Shown here: positions 28,701 to 38,061 of the stretch, piece by piece
Layout: each line of letters begins with the position of its first letter
How positions within the stretch are numbered: the stretch's first letter is position 1
Origin: Arthrobacter gallicola
GTDB taxonomy: Bacteria; Actinomycetota; Actinomycetes; Actinomycetales; Micrococcaceae
Length of the DNA: 64,000 bases
Direction: 5' to 3'
Assembly (NCBI RefSeq): GCF_014836775.1
Contig: NZ_JACSQD010000006.1
Span: forward strand, 1 to 64,000
The notes under the pieces: generated by a model
Told to the model about the DNA's origin: nothing
Databases searched by the model: none
The model's input: only the letters and a program-made list of their open reading frames with translations
Translations under genes and position numbers: made by a program

Positions 28701-29368
28701 AATGCTGTGCAGGTCCGCAGGTTACGGGCAAACAACGGATCGTCCCTGGTGCCGTCGTCGGCCTCCGGACGTGTGGCGGCCTCCCGGCTCGTACCGGGCT
28801 CCGGATCGCCGGGGTCCGGCAGGTCCGCGGGTTGCAGGTGCCCGGAGCCTGCTGGAAACTCGCCCCGCCAGTCTGCATACTCCATGAACCGTGCCATGGC
28901 CGCACCCCTGCCGTGTTCCTGATAGGTCTGCAGTATCGCCTCGATGCCGGCCAGGGCCGCGTGGCGGTCGGGGAGAATCCCGGCCAGCGGGGGTTCGTGC
29001 ACCACGAGGATCCGGATCTGCTCTCCGGCCTTAGCGGCGAACGCCAGCGCGTTGACCGCTCCCCCGCTGCTGGCAAAGATGTCCACCTGCGCGCTGCCGA
29101 GATCCGTGACCAGCGCATGAAGGTCCTGGGCGTGCAGCTCGGGTGAGCACTCCGTATCGGAGGTTTCGCTCCGCCCTGTGCCCCGGGGGTCATAGGTGAG
29201 CGTAGTACGGTCGGAAAACCGGGCGGCGAGGGCAGTGAAGCCACTGGCATCCATGGGAGAGCCGAACAGCAGCAGCGGCGGCTCCGCACTGGTCCGGACC
29301 TCCGCGACGTCATAGACGATACGGGCTCCGGGCACCTCCAGGACATGGTTGGTAGGGCGGTTGGTCAT
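28463..29368 (-). CDS. Alpha/beta hydrolase
   Basis: This 301-residue cytoplasmic alpha/beta-hydrolase starts at ATG 29368 (MTNRPTNHVLEVPGARIVYDV). The frame stays open upstream only because it runs through the GGGGCT repeat. Visible features are LLLFGSPMDASGF (oxyanion region), TYDPRGTGRSE, the nucleophile elbow FASSGGAVNAL (a Ser-Gly variant of G-x-S-x-G) and a late GGHSGFMGPEA carrying the probable catalytic His. The substrate is unknown. AGAGAG upstream could be a weak ribosome-binding site. Confidence 0.8.
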   Translation of the reverse strand: MTNRPTNHVLEVPGARIVYDVAEVRTSAEPPLLLFGSPMDASGFTALAARFSDRTTLTYDPRGTGRSETSDTECSPELHAQDLHALVTDLGSAQVDIFASSGGAVNALAFAAKAGEQIRILVVHEPPLAGILPDRHAALAGIEAILQTYQEHGRGAAMARFMEYADWRGEFPAGSGHLQPADLPDPGDPEPGTSREAATRPEADDGTRDDPLFARNLRTCTAFQPDFDGLRDGPASIVVGVGEESSGTMAARAAKVTADRLGTLPVTFPGGHSGFMGPEAGPGAGDPDAFAGVLRQVLDGR

Positions 29369-29449
29369 GGTGCTGCTCTCTTCAGTTAGCGGGCAGTGTG
29401 TTTTCGGACTGTTCCGGGACGACGGCGCCAGCTGGGCCCGCAGCGGGTT

Positions 29450-29530
29450 CGGCTGGGGCTGGGGCTGGGGCTGGGGCTGGGGCTGGGGCTGGGGCTGGGG
29501 CTGGGGCTGGGGCTGGGGCTGGGGCTGGGG
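29450..29530. repeat. GGGGCT hexanucleotide tandem repeat (about 13 copies)
   Basis: About 80 bp of uninterrupted GGGGCT units on the plus strand (AGCCCC on the minus strand). It sits about 80-160 bp upstream of the hydrolase ATG and about 215 bp upstream of the aldehyde dehydrogenase ATG. All six frames stay open through it, so apparent coding there (Trp-Gly, Pro-Gln or Ser-Pro dipeptides) is probably spurious. The runs of four G could form a G-quadruplex. Confidence 0.95.
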
Positions 29531-29733
29531 ACAGCCAACCCTCGGAGAGCGCATTTGTCAACGAGGAACGGGCAGCCCCTGCGGGGTACACCGGCGGGTG
29601 GAATGCGGCGGGCGGGTGAGGCCACACCGGGGAAAACCGCAGAAAACCACCGGTGACCCCGGCCCCGGCACCCCGGTGTGTGTCCGGACACAGGCGTCTG
29701 CGATAATCGGTGGCCCAGGTAACCCCCAACAGC

Positions 29734-29739
29734 TAGGAT
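29734..29739 (+). promoter_or_regulatory. -10 box of the aldehyde dehydrogenase gene
   Basis: TAGGAT, 5 nt before ATG 29745, with no Shine-Dalgarno. Leaderless transcription is likely. Confidence 0.45.
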
Positions 29740-29744
29740 GACCC

Positions 29745-31202
29745 ATGGTTTTGCTCGACCCGTCAATCTGGACAGGCAAGATTTACGTAAACGGCTGGCG
29801 TGACGGAGGTGCAGGCACCGCCAATGCAACGGAGCCGGCCACCGGCAACACGCTGGGGAGCTACGGCGTGGCTTCTGTGGAGGACGTCCGGTCCGCAGCC
29901 CGCGCCGCGGCCGCGGCGCAGAAGGAATGGGCTGAGCGTAAACCCGAAGAACGCGCTGCCGTCCTCCGCCGGGCCGGATTGCTCTGGGAAGAGCATGCGG
30001 AGGAAATCGACACCTGGATCTCCCGTGAGACGGGCAGCATTGCGGCTAAAGCCGCATTGGAAACGCACACTGCAGCCAACGAGTGCTATGACGCCTCTGC
30101 CCTTCCTGCCCTCCCCGCCGGTGAAGTGCTGACAAGCAATTCGAGCCGCTGGTCCCTCGCTCGGCGGCGGCCAGCCGGCGTCGTCTCCGTCATTGCTCCG
30201 TTCAACTTTCCCCTGATCCTGTCTATCCGTGCGGTTGCCCCGGCCCTGGCCCTGGGAAACGCCGTCCTTTTGAAGCCGGACCCGCGTACCGCCGTCTGCG
30301 GCGGCGTCGCGCTGATGCGCGTTTTCGAAGAGGCCGGCCTTCCATCCGGGCTGTTGTCCCTGCTCCCCGGCGGTGCTGAGATCGGCGCGGCAGTGGTTGA
30401 GGCCCCTGAGGTGAGGGTCATTGCGTTTACCGGGTCCACCGGCGCCGGACGCAAGATCGGCGAGACCGCCGGGCGCCTGCTTAAGCGGGCGCATCTGGAA
30501 CTGGGGGGCAACAACGCCATGATCGTGCTTCCGGGCGCGGACCTGGCAAAGGCCGCCTCTGCTGCCGCCTTCGGATCCTTTATGCACCAGGGCCAGATCT
30601 GCATGACCACGGGGCGCCATATTGTCCACGAGGACATCTACGACGAGTATGTTGCGGCGCTCACCGAGAAGGCCGAACACCTTCCCGTGGGAGATCCGGC
30701 CGGTGGCCAGGTGGCGCTTGGACCCATCATCGACGAAAACCAGCTCAAGAAGGTCAACGGTATTGTGCAGGACGCCGTCGCTGCCGGAGCGCGGCTCACC
30801 GCCGGAGGGACCAGCGAAGCTCTCTTCTACCGGCCCACCGTGCTGGCCGATCTCACTCCGGATAACCCGGCCTGGACCCAGGAGATCTTCGGTCCTGTGG
30901 CACCGGTGATGAAATTCGCCAGTATCGATGAGGCCGTGGCGCTGGCCAACGACAGTGACTACGGACTTTCCCTGTCCATCCTGGGTGACGTCGGAATGGC
31001 AATGGCTATCGCCGACCGAGTGGAATCCGGCAAGGTCCACATCAACGAACAGACCGTCAGCGACGAACCCAATGCTCCTTTCGGCGGGGTCAAGGATTCC
31101 GGCAACGGAAGCCGCGTCGGAGGTGCCGCCGCGAATATGGAATCCTTCACGGAAATCCAGTGGCTCACCATGCGGCCGGAGATTGCGTCCTACCCGTTCT
31201 AG
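29745..31202 (+). CDS. Aldehyde dehydrogenase, benzaldehyde/vanillin dehydrogenase-like
   Basis: This 485-residue NAD(P)-dependent aldehyde dehydrogenase has the catalytic Glu in LELGGNNAMIV (about residue 252) and the catalytic Cys in HQGQICMTTGRH (about 286). It also has the cofactor motif FTGSTGAGRKIGE and the C-terminal EIFGPVAPVMKF. The N-terminus (WTGKIYVNGWRDGG) and HQGQICMTT are more like aromatic (benzaldehyde, vanillin) or salicylaldehyde-type enzymes than betaine aldehyde dehydrogenases. That substrate call is inference, since no aromatic-degradation genes are adjacent. Confidence 0.85.
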   Translation: MVLLDPSIWTGKIYVNGWRDGGAGTANATEPATGNTLGSYGVASVEDVRSAARAAAAAQKEWAERKPEERAAVLRRAGLLWEEHAEEIDTWISRETGSIAAKAALETHTAANECYDASALPALPAGEVLTSNSSRWSLARRRPAGVVSVIAPFNFPLILSIRAVAPALALGNAVLLKPDPRTAVCGGVALMRVFEEAGLPSGLLSLLPGGAEIGAAVVEAPEVRVIAFTGSTGAGRKIGETAGRLLKRAHLELGGNNAMIVLPGADLAKAASAAAFGSFMHQGQICMTTGRHIVHEDIYDEYVAALTEKAEHLPVGDPAGGQVALGPIIDENQLKKVNGIVQDAVAAGARLTAGGTSEALFYRPTVLADLTPDNPAWTQEIFGPVAPVMKFASIDEAVALANDSDYGLSLSILGDVGMAMAIADRVESGKVHINEQTVSDEPNAPFGGVKDSGNGSRVGGAAANMESFTEIQWLTMRPEIASYPF

Positions 31203-31220
31203 TCCTTCCTGCAGCACCAT

Positions 31221-31256
31221 AAGCGGCGGCCGCCCGGCAGGGCAGCCGCCGCTTTT
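31221..31256 (+). terminator. Intrinsic terminator after the aldehyde dehydrogenase gene
   Basis: AAGCGGCGGC pairs with GCCGCCGCTT around a 14-nt loop and is followed by TTTT. Confidence 0.85.
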
Positions 31257-31763
31257 CCATTGGGTTTCTTCCCCCGGATCCCGCTCAGGAATTCCGGGGC
31301 AATTCTTGCGGAAACATTGTGCTAACCGCGGGGTGAACTTGAGCGTTTGTCCGGTCATAGCTCTGTATCGTCCTTCCCATCAGGAGAAGCGCATCCTGTC
31401 GAAGTGAGCTACAGAGAAACCTGCATTGAACGTGTTACCTGCGTCACCTTTAGATCTTTCCCCAGGAAAGAACCCGCAGTATCCCCCAAGAAAATGTACT
31501 GCGAAAAGACGAGCCACACAGTTGCATGTGCGGTACCAACCACCCGTCCGTGGAAGGTACCTGGCTCACCATGCCCCGGCTTCCACCCCATTGGATGCCG
31601 GGGCATGGCTTTAACCGGGCCCGATTAGCGGCGGGGAAACAAGTGAGCAGGGGTGAACAAGCCTGACCTCCGGCTCCACAGGTAACGTGGCAGGACGGCT
31701 TGGTTTTTTGCGGGCTGCCTGCGCCTCTGAAGCACTCAACGTCGTCCGGTTAAGGGAGAAACC
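31257..31763 (+). other. 507-bp non-coding stretch upstream of the UvrA2 gene
   Basis: No convincing protein gene is present. A frame at 31347-31628 has no ribosome-binding site and no recognisable sequence. The right half holds two hairpins and a possible attenuator, annotated separately. TTGTCC, TTGAGC and TATCGT near 31337-31370 are promoter-like, but none pair at normal spacing. Confidence 0.6.
31532..31709 (+). promoter_or_regulatory. Structured leader of the UvrA2 gene with leader-peptide frames and terminator-like end
   Basis: Hairpin 1 (31532-31561): GGTACC and CCAC pair with GTGG and GGTACC across a symmetric AA/AA bulge. Hairpin 2 (31569-31608): CCATGCCCCGGC pairs with GCCGGGGCATGG, with an inner TCCA/TGGA extension. 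Then come two mini-frames: GTG 31643 (MSRGEQA, after GGGGA) and GTG 31653 (MNKPDLRLHR). The second overlaps the 5' strand of a possible AAGCC/GGCTT stem (31659-31663 with 31697-31701), which encloses CCAC/GTGG and is followed by T6 (31704-31709). The layout resembles ribosome-controlled attenuation. This is inference. Confidence 0.4.
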
Positions 31764-34154
<2,391 letters not shown>

Positions 34155-34175
34155 GCACGATGGGACCCATCTGAG

Positions 34176-35003
34176 TCAGCAGGCGGCATCCATCCGCCGC
34201 ACGGCTGTGGTGTCATGGTGCGTGCTGTGGCGGGTGAGCCCTCCTGCCGTCCGTTCCGCGACCAGCGAGAGGTAGGCGTTTCGCCGGGCAGGTGAAATTC
34301 GGGATTCGACTGACACCGGCGCATCCGAGTCAGCGTAGTGCGTCCCGAGGCCGTCGCGGAGCAACCGGACTGCCTCTGCCCGCTGCTGGGAAATGGCGGA
34401 GTGGGTAGTTCCCAGCTCGGCGGCGAGGTCCTTGACTGAGCGGTCGCGGAAATAGATCTGTTCTACGACGTAGCGCATCCTCTCCGGCAAGGCGGCTACT
34501 GCCGCCCGAAGATACTGCAGACGCTCGGCTGTCAGAACTGCTTCCTCCGGCGAAGAGAGTTCACTGACAAGTGACTCCGAGGTGGAATCGTCAAGATAGG
34601 ACACGCTGCGTGAGGCATCAGCGAGTGCTTCATCGACGGCGGCGCGGTCTACGCCCATTGCGGAGGCGATTTCAGCCGCTGCAGGAGTCCGGCCAAGCAC
34701 TGCAGTGAGCGTTTCCTTCACTGCCAGAGTGTCCCTTATGCGCTTTCGTGCCGTCCTTGTTGCCCAGTCAGCCGCGCGCATCTCGTCGGCGAAAGCCCCC
34801 ACTATTCTGCGCCGTGCGTAAGCACCGAAGGGCACACCAAGCTCCGCATTGAAGGAGTCAGCGGAAGTGATCAGAGCAGCCGCCCCGGCTGATGCCAGCT
34901 CTTCGCGGGAAAGGTGCGTCACTTTGGCGCATGTCTCCGAGACCAGATATCCCACCAGCGGCAGGCTCTCCACAACCAAACGGTTGCGTGCTTCGCGATT
35001 CAA
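34176..35003 (-). CDS. RNA polymerase sigma factor, FliA/WhiG (sigma-28) type
   Basis: This 275-residue sigma-70 family protein has region 2 near the N-terminus (LPLVGYLVSETCAKV, then AALITSADSFNAELGVPFGAYARRRIVGAFADEMR, the GA-YA-RRIRGA-DELR pattern of sigma-28 factors). It has region 3 (LGRTPAAAEIASAMGV) and region 4 (LPERMRYVVEQIYFRDRSVKDLAAELGTTHSAISQQRAEAVRLLRDGL). The start is TTG 35003 with GGGGG upstream. The C-terminal ~50 residues after region 4 are an extra tail. No flagellar or sporulation gene is in the window, so it is an orphan here. It converges on the UvrA2 gene. Confidence 0.82.
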   Translation of the reverse strand: MNREARNRLVVESLPLVGYLVSETCAKVTHLSREELASAGAAALITSADSFNAELGVPFGAYARRRIVGAFADEMRAADWATRTARKRIRDTLAVKETLTAVLGRTPAAAEIASAMGVDRAAVDEALADASRSVSYLDDSTSESLVSELSSPEEAVLTAERLQYLRAAVAALPERMRYVVEQIYFRDRSVKDLAAELGTTHSAISQQRAEAVRLLRDGLGTHYADSDAPVSVESRISPARRNAYLSLVAERTAGGLTRHSTHHDTTAVRRMDAAC

Positions 35004-35114
35004 ATACGGACCCCCAAAGTCCTTGTTTCCAGCTAAGAGCGCTTACCGGTTGGAAAGGAGCTGAGACTCCCGGCTGATTCCAAAAAATTCGGCGTAGCAC
35101 GTGCAACATATCAC

Positions 35115-35141
35115 TAACATTGGGGCAATAAATGCCGATAA
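35115..35141 (+). promoter_or_regulatory. Sigma-28 (FliA/WhiG)-like promoter, plus strand
   Basis: TAACATTG (35115-35122), 11 nt, then a perfect GCCGATAA (35134-35141). The FliA consensus is TAAAGTTT-N11-GCCGATAA and the WhiG consensus TAAA-N15/16-GCCGATAA. The -10 is exact and the -35 matches 3 of 4 core bases. It lies 112 bp from the start of the sigma-28-type gene and points away from it. Caution: GCCGAT also forms an inverted repeat with ATCGGC at 35151-35156, which on the minus strand is followed by TTTATT, like a terminator. Confidence 0.45.
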
Positions 35142-35147
35142 GGGTCT

Positions 35148-35225
35148 TTCATCGGCAGCCTGTGGTTTTAACCGGAACAAAACTGAAGGTGGCCTTCCCC
35201 TCGGGGAAGGCCACCTTCAGTTTTT
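35148..35225 (+). ncRNA. Candidate small RNA between the sigma-28-like promoter and a strong terminator
   Basis: If the sigma-28-like promoter is used, transcription would start near 35148 and stop at the 22-bp hairpin with a T5 tract ending at 35225. That gives an RNA of about 78 nt with no protein-coding frame. There is no downstream gene on this strand for the promoter to serve. This is inference from position only; the terminator could belong solely to the aldo-keto reductase gene. Confidence 0.3.
35179..35225. terminator. Strong bidirectional intrinsic terminator
   Basis: AACTGAAGGTGGCCTTCCCC pairs perfectly with GGGGAAGGCCACCTTCAGTT around a 2-nt loop, with A/T runs on both sides (TTTTT on the plus strand, TTTT on the minus). 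It ends the leftward aldo-keto reductase transcript and insulates the sigma gene. Confidence 0.92.
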
Positions 35226-35254
35226 AGCCGTCGTGCCGGCTGGCGAAACGGCTG

Positions 35255-36091
35255 TTAAGCGAAGTCGGAGGTCGCCGGATCGGCGCCGAAGCGGGTGCCG
35301 TTATCCAGTGCGTTGATCGCGTCGATGTCTTCGTCGGCCAGCTTGAGGTCCAGTGCGGCCCAGTTCTCCTGGATGCGGGACTCGGTCACGGACTTCGGAA
35401 TCACGATGTTGCCGAGCGCCAGGTGCCAGGCGATAACCACCTGGGCCGGCGTGGCGCCGTCGTACTTCGCTGCGATGTCCTGCAGGACCTGATCATCCAG
35501 CAGGCCCTGGCCGGAGCCGAGCGGCGAGTAGGACTCGTGCTTGATGCCGTGCTTGGCCTCGAACTCGCGCAGTTCCTTCTGCGCCAGGTACGGGTGGGTT
35601 TCCACCTGGTTCAGGACGGGGACGACGCCGGTGGCGTCGATGATTTCCTGCAGCGCCTCGACCGTGAAGTTGCAGACGCCGATGGACTTGACCCGGCCGG
35701 TCTTCTGCAGCTCAACGAGGGCCTTCCAGGTGTCCACGTACTTGCCCTGCTTCGGCTGCAGCCAGTGGATCAGGTACAGGTCCAGGTATTCCAGGCCCAG
35801 GCGTTCCATGGAGGCGTCGAAGGCGGCCAGGGTTTCTTCGTAGCCCTGGTCGGCGTTCCAGACCTTGGTGGTGATGAACAGGTCTTCGCGCGGCAGGCCG
35901 GAGGCGGCGATGGCCCGGCCGACGCCGGACTCGTTGCCGTAGATCTTGGCGGTGTCGATGTGGCGGTAGCCGGCCTCGAAGGCCATGCCCACAGTCTTTT
36001 CCGCAAGTTCGTCCTCAACCCGCCAGACGCCGTAGCCGAGCTGGGGGATGGTGTTTCCGTCGTTGAACGTCACAAGTGGGGATGTAGTCAT
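35255..36091 (-). CDS. Aldo-keto reductase (2,5-diketo-D-gluconate reductase-like)
   Basis: This 278-residue NADPH-dependent reductase has the AKR tetrad: Asp and Tyr in HIDTAKIYGNE, Lys in FITTKVWN and His in LYLIHWLQP. The cofactor-binding IPKSVTESRIQEN motif is in the C-terminal part. It resembles AKR5 enzymes (2,5-diketogluconic acid reductase, methylglyoxal-type reductases) and the substrate is open. The start is ATG 36091 (MTTSPLVTFNDGNTIPQLGYG). An ATG-like start at 36112 would add 7 residues. Confidence 0.9.
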   Translation of the reverse strand: MTTSPLVTFNDGNTIPQLGYGVWRVEDELAEKTVGMAFEAGYRHIDTAKIYGNESGVGRAIAASGLPREDLFITTKVWNADQGYEETLAAFDASMERLGLEYLDLYLIHWLQPKQGKYVDTWKALVELQKTGRVKSIGVCNFTVEALQEIIDATGVVPVLNQVETHPYLAQKELREFEAKHGIKHESYSPLGSGQGLLDDQVLQDIAAKYDGATPAQVVIAWHLALGNIVIPKSVTESRIQENWAALDLKLADEDIDAINALDNGTRFGADPATSDFA

Positions 36092-36239
36092 GATCACTAT
36101 CCTGCCCCTCACTGCGGTGCCGCGTTGACCAAACGGTGCCCTGTTTGCTGGCCGCGAAATTTCGGCACTGAACCCCGGCGCTGGGGACCAGCGCTGAAAC
36201 CGGACCCTGAAAAGGGTGCTGCCGGCTCCCTTTGCCCGG

Positions 36240-36704
36240 CTAACCGCCGGCTTGATCGGCGGCGAGCACGCGTTCTGCCTCGGCGATGTCCTGTTCCACG
36301 AGCTGTGCCCGGCGCCGGACGTTCTCGATGCCGGAGGACGCCATCCCCCAGCGTTCGCCTTCCAGCCGCGACATGGCCGCCGCTTCCGCGGTGGCTGCCA
36401 GCGAGTTGCCTGACCGGGACAGGGCTCGGTGGACGGTGATCATCCGGCCCGGGATGTCCTGGCCCGCGCTGGGGCACTGCTCCTGGGCGTGCGCGCAGAC
36501 CGCCCGGACACGCGGCAGGAGCCCGGAGAGCTGATTGGCTACGAGTGCCAGCTCGTTATAGAGCGCATCGTCCTCGACGCCTTCCAGCATCTGATGGTAG
36601 CGGTCCAGCCCGCGGGTGAAGCGGTCGTGGGCACGCCGCCATACACCCTTGCCGAGTTCGACGTCGTCCTTGCGCCCCTGCCGGGCTGCTGCGAAAAGTG
36701 CCAT
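36240..36704 (-). CDS. Conserved hypothetical helical protein downstream of bpa
   Basis: This 154-residue protein is soluble and mostly helical (VWRRAHDRFTRGLDRYHQMLEGVEDDALYNELALVANQLSGLLPRVRAVCAHAQEQ, then RAQLVEQDIAEAERVLAADQ). It has no signal peptide and no motif I can name. It begins 13 bp after the bpa stop on the same strand, so the two are probably co-transcribed. This could mean a link to proteasome function, but that is inference. The start is ATG 36704 with no strong ribosome-binding site. Confidence 0.75.
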   Translation of the reverse strand: MALFAAARQGRKDDVELGKGVWRRAHDRFTRGLDRYHQMLEGVEDDALYNELALVANQLSGLLPRVRAVCAHAQEQCPSAGQDIPGRMITVHRALSRSGNSLAATAEAAAMSRLEGERWGMASSGIENVRRRAQLVEQDIAEAERVLAADQAGG

Positions 36705-36717
36705 CTTGCGGAAAATT

Positions 36718-37443
36718 CTACAGATACTGTCCGGGACCCGCGTGGGGCTCAATCCGGCTGCCCGAACCGGGGGCCTGCCGCTGCTGGCCCGGAGCGGCAC
36801 CGGCACGCCGTGGTTCACCGTCTTCCCCCACAACCACTCCCGGTGCGAGGACCGTGCCGGGCGGCAGCTGGCGCAGCTGCAAGCGGCCCTGCAGCTGCTG
36901 GTTGGCGGTCTGCTGGGCTGCGATGGCGGTCTGGATGCCGCGGAACAGTCCCTCCAGCCAGCCCACCAGCTGAGCCTGGGCAATGCGCAGCTCCGCGTCG
37001 GTCGGCGTTGCGTCTTCGAGGAAGGGCAGGTTTATCCGCTGCAGTTCGGTGACCAGCTCCGGAGCCAAGCCGTCATAAAGTTCCTTGAGCGACCGCTCAT
37101 GGATCTCCGCCAGGCGGTTACGGGCCGCGTCATCCAGGGGTGCGTTGCGCACTTCTTCGAGTAGCTGCTTGATCATGGTGCCGATCCGCATAACCTTCGC
37201 GGGCTCATCCACCAGTTCATTCAGCTTTGCCGGGCCGTTTTTGTCCTGTGGATTCCCGTTTTCGGCCCCGCTGCCAGTGTCCTGCGCTGCACCCGGCTGA
37301 ACAGGTGCACCTGGGTCCTGGGTCTGGGCTCCGGCGGGGCGGAATCCAGTGCCGTCCCGCTCCGGGGACTGGGCCGGCCCTCCGGCGGGAGCCCCGGAGG
37401 CTTGAGCACCGGGGACGGCCGCAGATCCGTTCTGTTCAGTCAT
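36718..37443 (-). CDS. bpa: Bacterial proteasome activator Bpa/PafE
   Basis: This 241-residue protein belongs to the DUF2587/Bpa family. The first ~75 residues are Pro/Gly/Gln-rich and disordered. The helical core (VDEPAKVMRIGTMIKQLLEEVRNAPLDDAARNRLAEIHERSLKEL through LVGWLEGLFRGIQTAIAAQQ) forms the activator ring in mycobacteria. The very C-terminus is GQYL, the motif that docks into the 20S proteasome alpha ring and opens the gate without ATP. It is longer than mycobacterial Bpa (174 residues) because of its termini. Its presence implies the organism has 20S proteasome genes elsewhere. Confidence 0.93.
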   Translation of the reverse strand: MTEQNGSAAVPGAQASGAPAGGPAQSPERDGTGFRPAGAQTQDPGAPVQPGAAQDTGSGAENGNPQDKNGPAKLNELVDEPAKVMRIGTMIKQLLEEVRNAPLDDAARNRLAEIHERSLKELYDGLAPELVTELQRINLPFLEDATPTDAELRIAQAQLVGWLEGLFRGIQTAIAAQQTANQQLQGRLQLRQLPPGTVLAPGVVVGEDGEPRRAGAAPGQQRQAPGSGSRIEPHAGPGQYL

Positions 37444-37483
37444 AAATAAATGCTCTCACGCTTGGGGCCGGTTGTTCCGGGCG

Positions 37484-37738
37484 CTAGTCGCTTTCAAGCT
37501 CTTCTTCCCGCTTTTCCGCGTATTCCCCGTTGGGACTCAGGCCGGGCACGTACTGGCCGGCGTTGAGCTGGCCTGACGTGTAGTGGCGTGAGTCGAACTC
37601 GGGACCGGAGTCCTGCTGTTCCTCCGGCAGGTTGATGTCCTCGGCCAGATGCTCATCCTCGTTGTCCGGCTCCGGGAGGGGAAGGCTGATGTCCTCACGC
37701 AGGTGGGGGTCTTGGGGCAGTTCATCGCGTCCAGGCAT
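37484..37738 (-). CDS. Small acidic hypothetical protein
   Basis: This 84-residue protein is strongly acidic, with repeated LPEPDNEDEHLAEDINLPEEQQDSGPEFD and a C-terminal YAEKREEELESD. No signal peptide or membrane helix is seen. A short internal repetition (DISLPLPEPDNEDEHL and DINLPEEQQDSG) is visible. It lies 40 bp upstream of bpa on the same strand. I do not recognise a family and the function is unknown. No clear ribosome-binding site precedes ATG 37738, so the call rests on codon usage and synteny. Confidence 0.6.
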   Translation of the reverse strand: MPGRDELPQDPHLREDISLPLPEPDNEDEHLAEDINLPEEQQDSGPEFDSRHYTSGQLNAGQYVPGLSPNGEYAEKREEELESD

Positions 37739-37866
37739 CTAACCAGCAAAACAGGAACCGCCACCCACTACAAGGGCCGCTGGACGGGAACCGCAGCGCA
37801 AAAACGCGGCAGGACCGGCGCCAGGTGGCACCGGGCCTGCCGCGTTACGGCCTCAGCAGCAGTGAG

Positions 37867-38061
37867 TCAGCAGCAGCGTCCGCCGGGGACGAGGTCCTGG
37901 CGGTCCATCTTGTCCTTCCAGAACTCCCGCTCCGTCAGCACCGGGCCGGCGCAGCCGGACGCCGCGTGGTGCGCCTGGTATTTGCGGTAGGCGTCTTCGC
38001 CCATCACATCGCGGAAGAAGCGGATGAAGCCCCGCAGGCTGCCGGCCAATGCCGCCACCAT
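37867..38061 (-). CDS. YbdD/YjiX-family (Sel_put) small protein partner of CstA
   Basis: This 64-residue protein contains FIRFFRDVMGEDAYRKYQAHH and LTEREFWKDKMDRQD, the YbdD/YjiX (DUF466) signature, and ends GGRCC. Its ATG shares a base with the cstA stop (TGATG), so it is translationally coupled. In enterobacteria the same pair is cstA-ybdD or btsT-yjiX, and YbdD is needed for transport by its partner. Confidence 0.88.
   Translation of the reverse strand: MVAALAGSLRGFIRFFRDVMGEDAYRKYQAHHAASGCAGPVLTEREFWKDKMDRQDLVPGGRCC

Noticed and set aside
29349..29741. Plus-strand frames with Trp-Gly, Leu-Gly or Ala-Gly dipeptide repeats
   Set aside because: They are produced by the GGGGCT array, which leaves all frames open. 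The flanking sequence shows no protein-like character.
31347..31628. A 93-codon plus-strand frame in the UvrA2 leader
   Set aside because: It has no ribosome-binding site, odd composition and no similarity I recognise. The two hairpins within it fit a non-coding leader better.
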